A stretch of 64,000 nucleotides of DNA from assembly GCA_043228905.1 (NCBI GenBank), contig JBHGNT010000001.1, positions 21,700,001 to 21,764,000 of the forward strand, in the 5' to 3' direction. Position numbers and translations under genes: made by a program. Below are positions 41,494 to 52,116 of the stretch, one piece after another. This DNA comes from Azolla caroliniana. Taxonomy: Eukaryota > Polypodiophyta. The notes under the pieces are model-generated. The model searched no databases. It worked only from the letters and a program-made list of their open reading frames with translations, and was not told the origin of the DNA. The number at the start of each line of letters is the position of its first letter. Within the stretch, counting starts at the first letter, position 1.

Positions 41494-41551
41494 CCGACTC
41501 ATCTGAGTCCGTCCATTGAGATTCTTCACTCACACTCACTCACCTTGACTC
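41360..41551. repeat. 60-bp direct repeats, 132-bp period
   Basis: CCCCGACTCATCTGAGTCCG... occurs at 41360-41419 and 41492-41551, identical. A third partial copy (GTCCGTCCATTGAGATTCTT) follows at 41553. The second copy lies immediately after arm 2 of the inverted repeat, so a duplicated block and an inverted block alternate. Confidence 0.92.
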
Positions 41552-41660
41552 GTCCGTCCATTGAGATTCTTCACACACACACACACTCACCCGCGGCACT
41601 ACAAACAATACCACCTATTTTGTCACATGCCAAGCAACATCACAATGATGTTCCCGCCCC

Positions 41661-41708
41661 CACCTATATACATACATACATACATACATACATACATACA
41701 TACATACA
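41661..41708. repeat. (ATAC)n microsatellite
   Basis: About 11 repeats of CATA, perfect or nearly so. Confidence 0.95.
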
Positions 41709-41759
41709 CATAAATTGCATAATAATAGGATATTGCATTGAGGGGTATGTATATGACTA

Positions 41760-42284
41760 GCATACCACCTTCACATGGACACCCATTAGGAAGGGCTTTA
41801 GAGGTAATTGACGTGTGTGAATGTCCAATAACCACACTTCAAACGTCCTCACTAGGTTTTGCTAAAGTAGTGAAATGTCTTGTATCGAACACATCCCCAT
41901 AGATTTGTGGACCACAATGTATATGCATGGTTGGTAATTCTAAAACACTATTAAATTGATATCCCCAAACGAATTTTGCTATCTGTCATCAAAATAAGCC
42001 TCTTCAAATGGAGAAGCACAACGTGCCCTCATAACAAACTAAAGTCTTACCTCCCTTATCAATCAAATAATTTAGGCCATCCAAATAATACTCAATTGAT
42101 AATCTAGCCCCTCGACATACTAGGGGGCATATCTTATATTTCAAACGTATGTTGACTTAAAGACCCAATATGAATGGTATCTTTGAGAATCTCCATATAT
42201 GTAATAACCAATAAACCATGCCACCAAAACTATTAGCCAATTGTTATGAGGAAATGATGTTTCCATATGCATTAAAGAAAGGGT
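41760..42284. other. Unassigned AT-rich segment
   Basis: No ORF, LTR end or RNA gene recognised between the mTERF upstream repeats and copia fragment U. Confidence 0.4.
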
Positions 42285-42889
42285 TTAGTGATGCACCATA
42301 TACTCGTTATATCCATACCGAACTATGGGGTTCTTCTGGCGGGTGGATCAACGCAATTTCTACTCGGCCGATTTCATGGCCCTCTTGGCCGACTCGGACT
42401 TCTCTTCTGAAGGTCCGTCTTTGTTCTTTCTGGAGTTGGATTTGCTCCGATCTGACTCATCTCTACCGATGTCATATTCCGGCATTTTCTTCTTCCTCTT
42501 TTCTTTGCGCGTGAACCGTCTCCTTGGTTCGTTGTGTGGGGAGAGCACGACCAAGTCTCCACTACTCGTCGGCCCTTCGTCTGACTCGTCGTTTCAACTC
42601 AGTCGTTGATTTGGCCTGCTCAACCGAACTGAGATCGGATGCTCATCTAGAGTATCAAACTCCTCTTCTTCTTCTGCCCGGATCATTTCGGGCTCACTAG
42701 GCTCATCTTCCGGAATTGGGTCGGAGTCGGGGGTTGGAGTTAGGAGAGAGTACCATGATGCCGACTCATCGAACTCGAGATCTTGGCTTACTCGAACTTG
42801 TTTTGTTTGGGGGTATAACACTTATAACCCTTCTGTTCGTGTGAGTAGCCGAACAATATGCACTTCTCCGACTTCAGATCCAGCTTTCT
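42285..42889 (-). pseudogene. Copia fragment U (linker and integrase end)
   Basis: Minus-strand pieces: RYGYNEYMVHH near 42300 (start of RT region), the basic block RRRFTRKEKRKKKMPEYD (42450-42540), the acidic linker TPDSDPIPEDEPSEPEM (42594-42821) and integrase end SEKCILFGYSHEQKGYK (42800-42890). It is the homologue of the Q region in which R inserted, and it shows the uninterrupted sequence at that site. Cut on the right by an LTR at 42890. Confidence 0.78.
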
Positions 42890-43314
42890 TGTAAAAGATA
42901 TTATGCGGAAGTTAAGACAAAATCGACGTCCGGATAATAGCAGAACACAGAATGGAAAGCTTGAATACACGGGAGAGACAGAGAGAGCAGAACAATAAAA
43001 ACTCAATTCAAAATACTAACACTTTGTACATACAAATGTCCTACAAAACACTTTTTATACAAGTCCTTAAAAGGGCTAACAGAAGTACTGACAAGTACTT
43101 CAATGCTCATACGAGCGATTGACACTAACTCCAAGGACTCTACCTACGTACTAAGCCATGATTGTAGACCTCTAACGGCCTACCGGTTACCATCTGATAC
43201 GGCTCATGGTTCCAGACACCGATCCGGATACCTATCCAGTTCTCCGTTCCGGATACCAATCCATTTCCGGCTTATTCAACTGATCCGGATCCGATCGAGC
43301 TTGTCCGCTCAACA
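42890..43314 (-). repeat. Copia LTR (T/G family), single
   Basis: 425 bp, TGTAAAAGATATTATG to CCGCTCAACA in + orientation, clearly related to the LTRs at 44178, 53363 and 58092 and to Q. A TATA-type TATAAAAAG is on the minus strand near 43055. Neither side shows a primer site or polypurine tract, and no 5-bp target copies are seen (TTTCT on the left, GGATA on the right), so it is a solo LTR or a rearranged end. Confidence 0.75.
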
Positions 43315-43800
43315 GGATATAATCCAAACATATCCACATTGTGTGAATATTGACAATACATGAAGCAATATCAGAACAATTCATATGCATTAATTCCATT
43401 TATTTGCTCTACAAGCACATTTTTTTATTTCCTTCTAGTAATTTTTATGCAGTTATGTCACTTGAAGAGTTCTTTCTTCCATTGCATGAGTCTAAATGGT
43501 TCTCTACTCCCCAACATTTGGGAGGACAGTTCATGAAACTTGTACATTTTTTGCCAGCTGCCAACATATACATTTACGGACAAAAAATACAATGTGGACC
43601 TTCATGTGAAGATCTTTTGAGACAAATTTGAAGCTAGAAATATGGTGAACACATTCAGGAATCTTCTTTCCATCTCATGTGATCAATGGCTTAAACACTC
43701 AACTTTAGTTTCTCATTGTTCATCCATGTAGTTGTCTATATGTGGATAGATACTAGGTCATTATTCTTCCGTTCCCTCATGCTCATCAGCATATGTAATA
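43315..43800. other. Unassigned AT-rich flank of PPR fragment
   Basis: No similarity recognised. Being continuous with the PPR fragment, it may be the old 3' flank of that gene. Confidence 0.4.
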
Positions 43801-43804
43801 AATA

Positions 43805-44174
43805 CCACATGTTTGTTTCTTATAATACATCAACATCTGCATAGATGTTGTACATAGAGACATATGTAGTCACATGTGATTCATCCAGACTCATTGTTTC
43901 TTCAAAACCTGGCTTTCCAAGTGCCACATTTCCCCAGTTTCGATAAGCACCCAACATAGTAACCCATATCATGGTATTGGGATGGGATGGTATTTTCTTC
44001 ACTAGTTCTACTACTTCATCCAATTGGCTTGCACGGCTAAACAGATCAACCAATGGATGAATTCCATAATTTCCAATCATGACTTCATAATATGTTTGAC
44101 CTTTATCTACCATGCATGTATGACTACAAGCATTGAGCACAACAAGAAAGGTGACCGGATTTGGTAAAACTCCA
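43805..44174 (-). pseudogene. PPR gene fragment (last repeats and E-type domain)
   Basis: Minus strand, starting at the LTR junction: GVLPNPVTFLVVLNACSHTC, then MVDKGQTYYEVM, VDLFSRASQLDEVVELVKKI, NTMIWVTMLGAYRNWGNVAL and TTYVSMYNIYADVDVL. This is the standard end of a plant PLS-type pentatricopeptide protein (VTFxxxLxACSHxGxVDEG... LLGACxxHGNVxLG... YVLLSNIYA), which edits or processes organellar RNA. About 8-12 residues after NYGIHP are missing and both ends are truncated. It is a broken remnant lying between two copia LTRs. Confidence 0.78.
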
Positions 44175-44177
44175 TTT

Positions 44178-44395
44178 CTTCAATGCTAATATGAGCGACT
44201 GACACTAACTCCAAGGAATCTACCTATGTACTAGGCCAAGATTGTAGACCTCTAACGGCCTACCAGTTACCATCTGATCCTTCTCTCCGATCCAACTCTT
44301 GGTTCCGGATACCCATCTGGTTCTCCGTTCCGGATATTTGTCCGACTCTCGCTTATTCAACCGATCCGGATCTAGTTGAGCTTGTCCGCTCAACA
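44178..44395 (-). repeat. T 3' LTR, truncated
   Basis: Right half of an LTR of the 42890 family, from CTTCAATGCTAATATGAG to CCGCTCAACA. It is cut on the left where the PPR fragment begins. The purine tract CTTGAGGGGGAG follows on the minus strand. Confidence 0.8.
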
Positions 44396-44724
44396 CTCCC
44401 CCTCAAGCTCAACTTAAGGTCGGATCATGGTGTCAATGTCTACCAGTCCTTCTCTCTGGCTCCTTGTGGAGTCTTTTCGCCTTGCTTGCTCTCCTCGAAT
44501 CGTCCGGTTTAGCTTCCCACGACCGTCCGGTTCCGCGCCTCTCGACCTTCTCGATTGGCTTGTCTACTCATAAGGCCCATCTCAGCTTTATCGTTGTTGC
44601 GATTTCGGCGTCTCTCGACCCATCGATCCCTCCATGTCGGTGTCGACTTTTGCTACGTCCTCATCCGTTTGGCCTTCTGTTGATTTGGTTCCTCCGAATC
44701 GAACTCCTCTTCTGAATCGGCTAT

Positions 44725-45057
44725 CTATGATTCGTTCCAACTCTTGTCTGAATTGGTCGTCTCCAATTCGTCTTCAACTTTCAGGCCCTTCACCATGTTG
44801 GACCATGTCCGGGTCTTGGCCTTCTCGTTTCGGTCGGCTCTATCCTTCTTGACTCTACCGCCGTCGCCTCTTGTTCCGACTTTATCGGATGTGCCGACTT
44901 CTTTAGTTGTCTTGGCTTCCTTTTTCTTCTTGTCTCCCCCTACTTCGGTTGTTTCCCTCTCTCCAACAGCTTGGCCAATGCCTTTGCCTGTTTTCCCGGT
45001 TTCCTCCTTTCTTCCCCTCAAGTGTGGCATGTCGAGATGCTGAAGACCAAGCATCAC
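44725..45057 (-). CDS. Extra reading frame downstream of T pol
   Basis: 111 codons. It begins MMLGLQHLDMPHLRGRKEET (the MLG... start equals the end of RNase H in Q, where a TAG replaces the CAG found here). The middle is Lys/Glu/Gly-rich. It ends VKKDRADRNEKAKTRTWSNM and VKGLKVEDELETTNSDK. The last 45 residues align with the Q frame at 25684-25760, with about two thirds identical by eye. It lies between two purine tracts (45011-45022 and 44396-44407). Function unknown. Confidence 0.5.
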   Translation of the reverse strand: MMLGLQHLDMPHLRGRKEETGKTGKGIGQAVGERETTEVGGDKKKKEAKTTKEVGTSDKVGTRGDGGRVKKDRADRNEKAKTRTWSNMVKGLKVEDELETTNSDKSWNES

Positions 45058-45284
45058 GAAAAATGTTGCAACTTGTCCAGGCCGAGAGGTTTGGTGAAGA
45101 TGTTAGCAGTCTGTTGATTCGTTGGAACATACACAAGTTCGACATCACTGGAGAGAACACGCTCACGGACAAAATGTTAGTGCACCTCAATGTCCTTGTT
45201 TTGGGCGTGAAAAACGAGGTTCATCGCCATCTGGATGTTACTGCGGTTGTCATAGTAGATCTTCGTCGGATCAGACACCTCCAA

Positions 45285-46270
45285 CTATAGATCTTTTAGG
45301 AGCCTCCTGAGCCATATGGCTTTGCATGTCGTGATAGCCGCTCCTCGGTACCCGGCCTCTGTGCTCGACAGTGCTACTATCGGTTGCTTCTTACTGCTAC
45401 AGGCGATCGCAATGCTTCCAAGTGAAAATGCATATCCGGATGTAGACCCACGGTTGGCATTTCCGGCCCAATAGGCATCCATGTAGCTGACAAGTTGTCC
45501 TGTTACACCGGTCCGATACAACAACCCCCCTATCCTTAGTGTCGTTGACGTACCTGAGTATTCGATGCACACACTGAAGGTGCTCCACGCTTGGATGTGC
45601 CATGAATTGACTAATCAGTTCAACCAAATAGCTGAGGTCCGGTCAGGTGATGGTCAGATATATGAGGCTTCTGACTATTTGTCAATACCGTGTTGGGTCA
45701 CATGCCATTCTAGAGTCGGTGCGGAGCTTCATATTCCTATCCAGAGGAGTTGAGACGAACTTGCATGCCATCATACCGAATTTGAAAAGCATAGTCAACA
45801 CATAATGGCGTTGACTGATCAGTATGCCTTCCGGGGTGCAAATCACTTTGATCCCAACGAACACATTTTTCACATCCATTTGATGTAGATGCCACCCCTT
45901 CACCGCGGCCACCGCAAGTAAGACACGGATGGTCGTCATCTTTGCAACTAGCGTGAACGTCTCATTGTAGTTTATGTCGTGCTACTGTGCATAGCCTTTT
46001 GCCACTAATTGGGCCTTGTACAGGTTGACTAAGCCATCGGTGTTGTGTTTGACCTTGTATACCCACCGACAACCGATTGGCTTCACTCTTGTCGGTACGT
46101 CCACCAAGTCCCACGTCTCATTCTCCGTGAACGTGTGGATCTCTTCCTCTATGCACTTCTGCTAGTTCGGATCCTTAGCCACTTCTGCGTAGCTCTCCAG
46201 CTCACACACGACTGCCACCTTCACCATGTATGCATAATTATGCGCCATATACTCGTTATATCCGTATCGA
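45285..46270 (-). pseudogene. T RNase H and RT remnants
   Basis: Frame 45285-45572: VSYMDAYWAGNANRGSTSGY, then SSKKQPIVALSSTEAGYRGA (RNase H). Frame 45682-45939: [20 protein letters not shown], fused directly to a block ([20 protein letters not shown]) that normally lies over 100 residues later, so the RT centre with the catalytic Asp pair is deleted. Further fragments of the RT N-terminus lie to 46270 (YNEYMAHNYAYMVKVAVVCE). Confidence 0.75.
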
Positions 46271-46329
46271 ACTACGGGGTGCTTATGGCGGGTGGATCGG
46301 TGCAGTTTCTGCTCTGTATGTAGCCAGAT

Positions 46330-47869
46330 ATCCAATTCCATATGTAGATGGTTGTCCGAATTGCTTTGGCCCAATAAATCTGGGGCATGCTCATCTCCTC
46401 CAACATTGCCCTCGCCGCATTTACCAACGTCAGATTTCGACGCTCGGCCACGCCATTCTGCTCCAACATGTATCTACAAGAGAACTCTCGGCAAATTTTC
46501 TTAGTCTGCAGATAACTAGTGAACTGACCGGAAAAGTACTATTTCCCACCATCCGATCTCAGACACTTAATCTTCCTTCCGGTTTCTCGCTCTACATGAT
46601 TCTTTACGTCCTGGAAGCAAGAGAAGACTTTGCTCTTCTTCTCAATCAGATAGATCCAAGTGTGTCAATTGAAATCGTCGATGAAGGAGACAAAATACCG
46701 ACTCCCGCCTCGTTTGGTTCACTCTGATCCGACGTGCTTGCTTGAGTGCCATATTCTGGCATCTTCTTCTTTCCTTTCTCTCTACAGGTAAACCATGCCT
46801 TCGGATTGCATGGCCAAGTCTTCGTCACTCGCCAGTAGGTTAAACGGCTGGCCATTCCATCTCAGCTCCTCATTCGACCCATTTGGCCAAAATTAGACCG
46901 GACCTCCTCTAGAGTGCCAATTTCTTTGCCCATCATCATCTTGGCTTCACTAGCGTTATCTTCAAAATTCAGCATGGAGTCCATGGGGGTCGGAGGTTGG
47001 TACCATGAAGTTGTTTCATCGAATATGACATCTCGGCTTACTGGAACCTGTTTGGATCGGGGGTTATAACATTTATATCCCTTATGCTCCTCTGAGTAGC
47101 AGAGCAAGATACATTTCTCGGCTTTGGCATCAAGCTTCCTCTACTTCTCCTTCGACACATGCACATATGCTATGTTGTCGAGCACCCTCAAGTGCGCCAA
47201 GTTCGGCTTCTTCTCGAAGTACATATCATGTGGCAACACTTTACCTCTGGCTGTAGATGTCTGATTCTGAAGGTACATGGCCGTCATGACCGCTTTGGCC
47301 CAGTAAAACTTGGGCATGGTCTTCTCTTCCAGCATCGCCTTGTCTGCTTCTTCAATTGTCCGGTTCATCCTTTTGGGTATGTCGTTCTGCTCCGACATAT
47401 ATCTGCAGGAGAATTCCCTATGGATTTCCATCTTCTGCAAATAACAACTGAATTGACCTGAAAAGTACTCTTTTCCACCATTTGATCATAGGCACTTGAT
47501 TTTCCTTTCTATTTCCCTTTCGACTAAATTCTTCTAGTTTTGGAAACAGCTGAAGAAATTGTTCTTCTCTATAAGATAAACCCAAGCGTGCCAACTATAA
47601 TCATCGATGAAGGAGAGGAAATATCAACTCTTGCCTAAGCTCACATTCTGTGTTGATTCCTATACATCTGAGTGGATTAAATCGAGCTTGTTATAGCTCC
47701 GATTACGCTCATTGGGGAATGGATGTCAGTATTGCTTCCCGAATTGGCAAGCTTTACATCTTTGGCCTTTCCGGCTGCTAAATTTCGGTCGGCCGAACAC
47801 AACATGTTTCGCTGACGTGGCTGAACCACTTGTGCCATAAGTCGATCTTTGACTCGACCTTATGCCCTT
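46330..47869 (-). pseudogene. T integrase, present twice
   Basis: Integrase block a (46330-46710): EQNGVAERRNLTLVNAARAM and upstream residues. It is followed by a linker (46646-47107, KKKMPEYGTQASTSDQSEPN) and then integrase block b (47107-47869): EFSCRYMSEQNDIPKRMNRT, FYWAKAVMTAMYLQNQTS and, near 47830, KIDLWHKWFSHV (pre-integrase). The same domain twice, in the order linker/integrase/linker/integrase, indicates a rearranged or chimeric element. Confidence 0.72.
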
Positions 47870-48267
47870 TGTAAAGAATCGATGGTGATTCTTGTGCAGC
47901 GGAATAGACTAGAGATATGTGATGTGAGTGTGTGTGTATGAGAGAGAGAGAGAGTGAGAGAGAGAGAAACACAAAATAGATTAGAGAGACAATAGAATAC
48001 TCAAGAAGATGTATATTACAAAGGAGATTAATCGACTTAATTACAAAGTAGGAGGAGGGTGCTTTATATATTCACTCTCTCTCTCTTCATTAACTACCGA
48101 AGCTCATGGGTCATGGGGAATGTGAAAACTCATTAGTTATGTGTCATAGAATATGATTGTATGACACATAGTTAATGTGTAGATAAGAGTGGTGAACTTT
48201 GACCTTTGAGTGCACACTCTCAAGGGTGTGTTCACACACTAGACTAGGTTGAGCTTGATTCTCAACA
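47870..48267 (-). repeat. E 3' LTR
   Basis: 398 bp, TGTAAAGAATCGATGG to GATTCTCAACA in + orientation. An AG tract lies at 47941-47968. The minus strand has CTTGAGGGGGCG directly before the LTR start and a second purine tract (CTTGAGGGGGAG, 48360-48370) about 90 bases upstream. Distinct from all other LTRs here; no partner in the window. Confidence 0.8.
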
Positions 48268-48451
48268 CGCCCCCTCAAGATCAACTTTGGTCAGCTACTT
48301 CAGTTGATGTCCACTTCGGCTTGTATCCGGTTCAGACGGTATCCAGTTTTCGATTGTACTCCCCCTCAAGCTTGGCAAGTCAAGGACTGTCAATCCAAGG
48401 TCTGACAGGAATTGCCAAAGCTTGTCGGCTCCTAGGGCTTTGGTGAAGATG

Positions 48452-50163
48452 TCAGTTGTCTAAAGATTCGTTGTGATATGTTGAAGGTTGATATCGCCAG
48501 CCTGAACACGCTCTCGAATGAAGTGATAGTGCACTTCGATATGCTTCGTGCGTGCGTGGAACACTGGGTTCCGAGCTAGATAAATATTGCTCATGTTGTC
48601 GCAGTAAAGGAGAATCAGATCTTTGATGGGAACGCCCAGATCCTTTAATATCCTCTTGAGCCATATGGCTTCACATGCAGCCACTGCCACGCCCTTGTAT
48701 TCGGCCTCTGTGCTCGAAAGAGCACCGGTTGGTTGCTTCTTGCTACTCTAGGAGATGGCTCCACTTCCGAGGGAGAAGAAGAAACCAGAGGTTGATCGTC
48801 GGTTGGCTTTGTCGCCTGCCCAATCGGCATCTGTGTACCCCTCGAGTTGAATTGGCGTGGCCGACTTATAGAGAATGCCATAGTCCATCGTTCCGCTCAC
48901 GTATCGTAGCACTCTCTTAGCACAATCCAAATGGATATCTCGTGGTGTTTGCATGAACTGGCTAAGAAGGCCGATCGGATAGCTCAGGTTTGGTCGAGTG
49001 ATCATGAGGTAGATAAGACTACTGATCAATTGTCGATACTGAGTCGGCTCACACTCTGTGGTGCTAGAATTGGCATCTAGTTTGAGGTTTCGTATGAGAG
49101 GTGTTGCCACAGACTTGCACTCAATCATCCTGAACTTGTATAACAAGTTGAGAATGTAGTGTCGTTGGGAGATCATAATCCCGGTTGGAGTCTGAATTAC
49201 CTCGATGCCATGGAAGTAGTGGAGCTCTTTCATGTTCGTCATCTCGAATTTGTTAGAAAGGAGGGATTTGACCTTGTTGATGTCGACTAGATGCTCACCT
49301 CCAATGACCAGATCATCCACGTACAGGATGATGACGATCGGACTTTCGAAATCACTTCTTACATAGAGAGAATTGTTGGATTTTGACATTTGGAAGCCGA
49401 TTCGATGAAGATATTGTGTTATCTTCGAGTGCCAAGCACGTGGTGCTTGCTTAAGGCTGTAGAGAGGCTTCTTGAGTCGGCAGATGGCTTTCAGATGAAT
49501 GTTGGATTCAAAGTCGGGTGGTTGTATCATGTACACCTCCTCTTCTAATTCACCTTGAAGAAAGGCGTTCTTGACATCCATTTGGTGGAGGTGCCACCCT
49601 TTCGCCACTGCAAGTGCGATCACGGTCCGCATAGTCGTCATCTTTGCCACTGGGGCAAAGGTCTCTTCATAATTGACTCCATGTGTTTGTGCGTAGCCCT
49701 TTGCTACGAGCCGAGCTTTGTAGCGGTTGACAGAACCGTCGGCATTATACTTCACTTTGAATATCCATCTGCAGCCAATTGCCTTCTTGTGCGGTGAGTG
49801 AGGGACGAGATCCCATGTCTCATTCTTGCTGAGAGCTTGCATCTCCTTGTTCATCGCTTCGAACCATCGCGGATCTTTAGCGGCTTTGGCAAAGCTCTCT
49901 AGTTCTTGAACTGCTGCCACCTTCATCATAAAGGCATAGTGGTATGCCATATAGTCGTTGTAGCCCAATCGGCTAACCGGATTCTTCTCTTGGGTGGAGT
50001 GACGGTGTTTCTCATTTGCCGATGTGAGTGCTTTCTCAACTCCGGGTGACCTCATAAGAGACACATCAAAGCCATCGAACTCACTATTGAGTGTATGAGT
50101 CGATTCGTTGCCATCGAAGTGATCGTCTTCATATTCCGACATTTTGGCCTTCCCTTTGTCCAT
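48452..50163 (-). CDS. E reverse transcriptase and RNase H
   Basis: Frame 48748-50163 (471 codons), the longest intact copia pol segment here: RWIFKVKYNADGSVNRYKAR, FAPVAKMTTMRTVIALAVAK, FLQGELEEEVYMIQPPDFES and catalytic VIILYVDDLVIGG, then YTDADWAGDKANRRSTSGFF. One in-frame stop (about 48748) divides it from the rest of RNase H (48460-48690: [36 protein letters not shown]). The N-terminus (MDKGKAKMSEYEDDH) is the integrase-RT linker, so the ATG is not a natural start. It would need one stop corrected to be whole. Confidence 0.88.
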
Positions 50164-51290
50164 CTTTGGATTTGGCTGAGATGTGCTTTGGTTGCTCGGA
50201 GGCTCGGAGGCTCTTGTGGTCCACTCAATCTGGTTGAGATCGGACTCTCTTCGAGTATTGACCTTAGTTGATCATCATGTTCTGTGTTGTCAAGGTCGTT
50301 CGTAGATGGCTCGGGAGGAGTCGGCTCGGGTTTGTACCATGATGTCTATTCGTCAAAGACAACATCCCAACTTACACGAGTCTTCCAAGTAGAGGGGTTG
50401 AAGCACTTGTACCCCTTTTGCTCCAGTGAGTACCCCACGAGGATGCACTTCTCTGATTTTGGGTCAAGCTTCTGCCGCTTCTCATCGGGAATGTGCACGT
50501 ATGCAATGGAGCCGAATATCCTTACATGGGATAAATCCGGCTTCTTCCCATAGTATTTCTCGTGTAGGGTGACCTCGTGCACTCCGGATGTTGTGCACCG
50601 GTTCATGAGGTAGATGGCAGTATTTGTAGCTTATGCCTAATATGACTTGGGCATATGATTCTCATTTAGCATGTCCCTTGCTACTTCGAGGATGTGCCGA
50701 TTCTTGCGTTCAGCTACACCGTGCTGTTGCGGTGTGTGTCGGCAAGTGAATTCTCGCCGAATTCCTTCTTGTCGAAGGTATGCCATGAATGCATCGGAGA
50801 AGTATTCCTTTCCTCCGTCTCACCGAAGATATTGTACATGATGCCCAATTGTCTTTTCGACTTCGCTTTTGAATTTTTGGAAGTGTGTAAACACTTCGCT
50901 CTTCATCCTCATGGGAAAGATCCATGGGTATCTAGAGAAGTCATCGATGAAGGTAACATAGTACTAACATCCTCCGAACGTAGCCGTTTGTGCCGGTCCC
51001 CACACATCTGAGTGGACTATGTCCAATAGGCCTTTGCTCACGTTCCTCTCCTTCGGGAATGGGTGCCGATGTTGCTTGCCAAATTGGCATGCTTCACATA
51101 CTCCTTCAATCTCGTTCTCTTTGAAGTTTGCGAGCCCGATGACGACTCCTTTCGATTGCATCGGCTTGAGTTTGTTGAGATTGATATGGCCGATTCTTTT
51201 ATGCCATAACTCTATATCGGTGTTGAATTTGAGGCCCTTTGCAAAAATGGCCGATTTTACCTCGTTCGCTTCGAGGATAAACATTCAGCC
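50164..51290 (-). pseudogene. E integrase and pre-integrase
   Basis: Frames 50346-50606 (SEKCILVGYSLEQKGYKCFN), 50644-50950 (CRHTPQQHGVAERKNRHILE; FIDDFSRYPWIF) and 50964-51284 (DIELWHKRIGHINLNKLKPM; CEACQFGKQHRHPFPKE; IVHSDVWGPAQTATFGGC). The SDNGG block reads R-stop-DGGKEYFS at about 50820. Not functional. Confidence 0.82.
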
Positions 51291-52116
51291 TTTCCTTCGA
51301 CCATGAGCAATTAGTCGGCCTTCCTTCTCGATGAAGCAACCTCCTTGGTTGAATCAAACTTGCATCCCTTGCTCCACAATTTGGCCGACCGAGACCAAAT
51401 TCTTCGTTATGGTGGGTACATGTAAGACATTTTTAATGCAAGTTTGTTCATCTTCTTTCCCGAATGGGACATTGCCGACATGCCGAATCAGATGAGTGGT
51501 GTCGTCTCCGGTCTCGACATAACCGGGTCGATCCGGCTCTCGAAGGTCTTTGAACCATTCTTGATGGGACGTCATATAGTTCGAAGCACTAGAGTCAACG
51601 AACCATTACATCTTCCGGATTGGAGGCATTAGTCGAAGTAGAGGCTGACATAGAATTTGCTCACCTTCTTTCCCGAATGGGACATTGCCGACATGCCGAA
51701 TCAGATGAGTGGTGTCGTCTCCGGTCTCGACATAACCGGGTCGATCCGGCTCTCGGAGGTCTTTGAACCATTCTTGATGGGACGTCATATAGTTCGAAGC
51801 ACTAGAGTCAACGAACCATTACATCTTCCGGATTGGAGGCATTAGTCGAAGTAGAGGCTGACATAGAATTTGCTCTATGTCTCATTACAAACGTTCCACA
51901 ATGATCTTCATAGTCGGAGCTGGTGGCATAATTGGTGAGTTGTCGGCTTGTGGAAGCCGACTCACGCTTCTTCTTTCGACACTCTTCTTCATGGTGGCCG
52001 AATTTTCCTCAATAACCGCATTCGAGCGAGTTTTGTCGACTTGAACCGGAATGGAAGCTCCCCCTTCTTCCGAAGGTTCCTCGATGGCTTCCGTCTTGTT
52101 GCCAAAATTGGGAGCT
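51291..52116 (-). pseudogene. E protease and zinc-knuckle region with in-frame duplication
   Basis: Two copies of a 213-bp block (51452-51664, 51665-51877; period 71 codons), each encoding WFVDSSASNYMTSHQEWFKD and VETGDDTTHLIRHVGNVPFG. The protease signature is D-S-S-A-S instead of D-S-G-A-S in both copies. To the right, 51885-52116 contains a knuckle-like region in which a Cys codon has become TGA. Confidence 0.82.

Larger units (their letters stand above)
44178..47869 (-). mobile_element. Copia element T (3' part)
   Basis: Minus-strand copia: truncated 3' LTR (44178-44395), polypurine tract (44396-44407), post-pol frame (44725-45057), RNase H and RT (45285-46270), integrase pieces (46330-47869). 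It stops in the pre-integrase at the left edge of E's LTR. F (52117-53863) begins in protease and may be T's other half, but their LTRs differ too much to be certain; G is another candidate. Heavily decayed. Confidence 0.72.
47870..52116 (-). mobile_element. Copia element E, 5' end missing
   Basis: Minus strand: 3' LTR (47870-48267), RNase H and RT (48452-50163), integrase (50164-51290), protease region with a 213-bp tandem duplication (51452-51877), zinc-knuckle region (51885-52116). It breaks off in gag and joins F. E interrupts copia sequence on both sides (pre-integrase of T on the left, protease of F on the right), so it probably inserted into one element and then lost its own 5' LTR by deletion. 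Confidence 0.8.

Noticed and set aside
41341-41708. CRISPR-like array in the direct and inverted repeats
   Set aside because: Only two full direct repeats, with an inverted copy between, in plant DNA with microsatellites; no cas genes or regular spacers.
42890-43314. LTR pair 42890 and 44178 as ends of one element holding the PPR fragment
   Set aside because: No primer site or polypurine tract borders the first LTR, and the second is truncated with its polypurine tract on the far side, so they cannot be a simple 5'/3' pair around the PPR piece.
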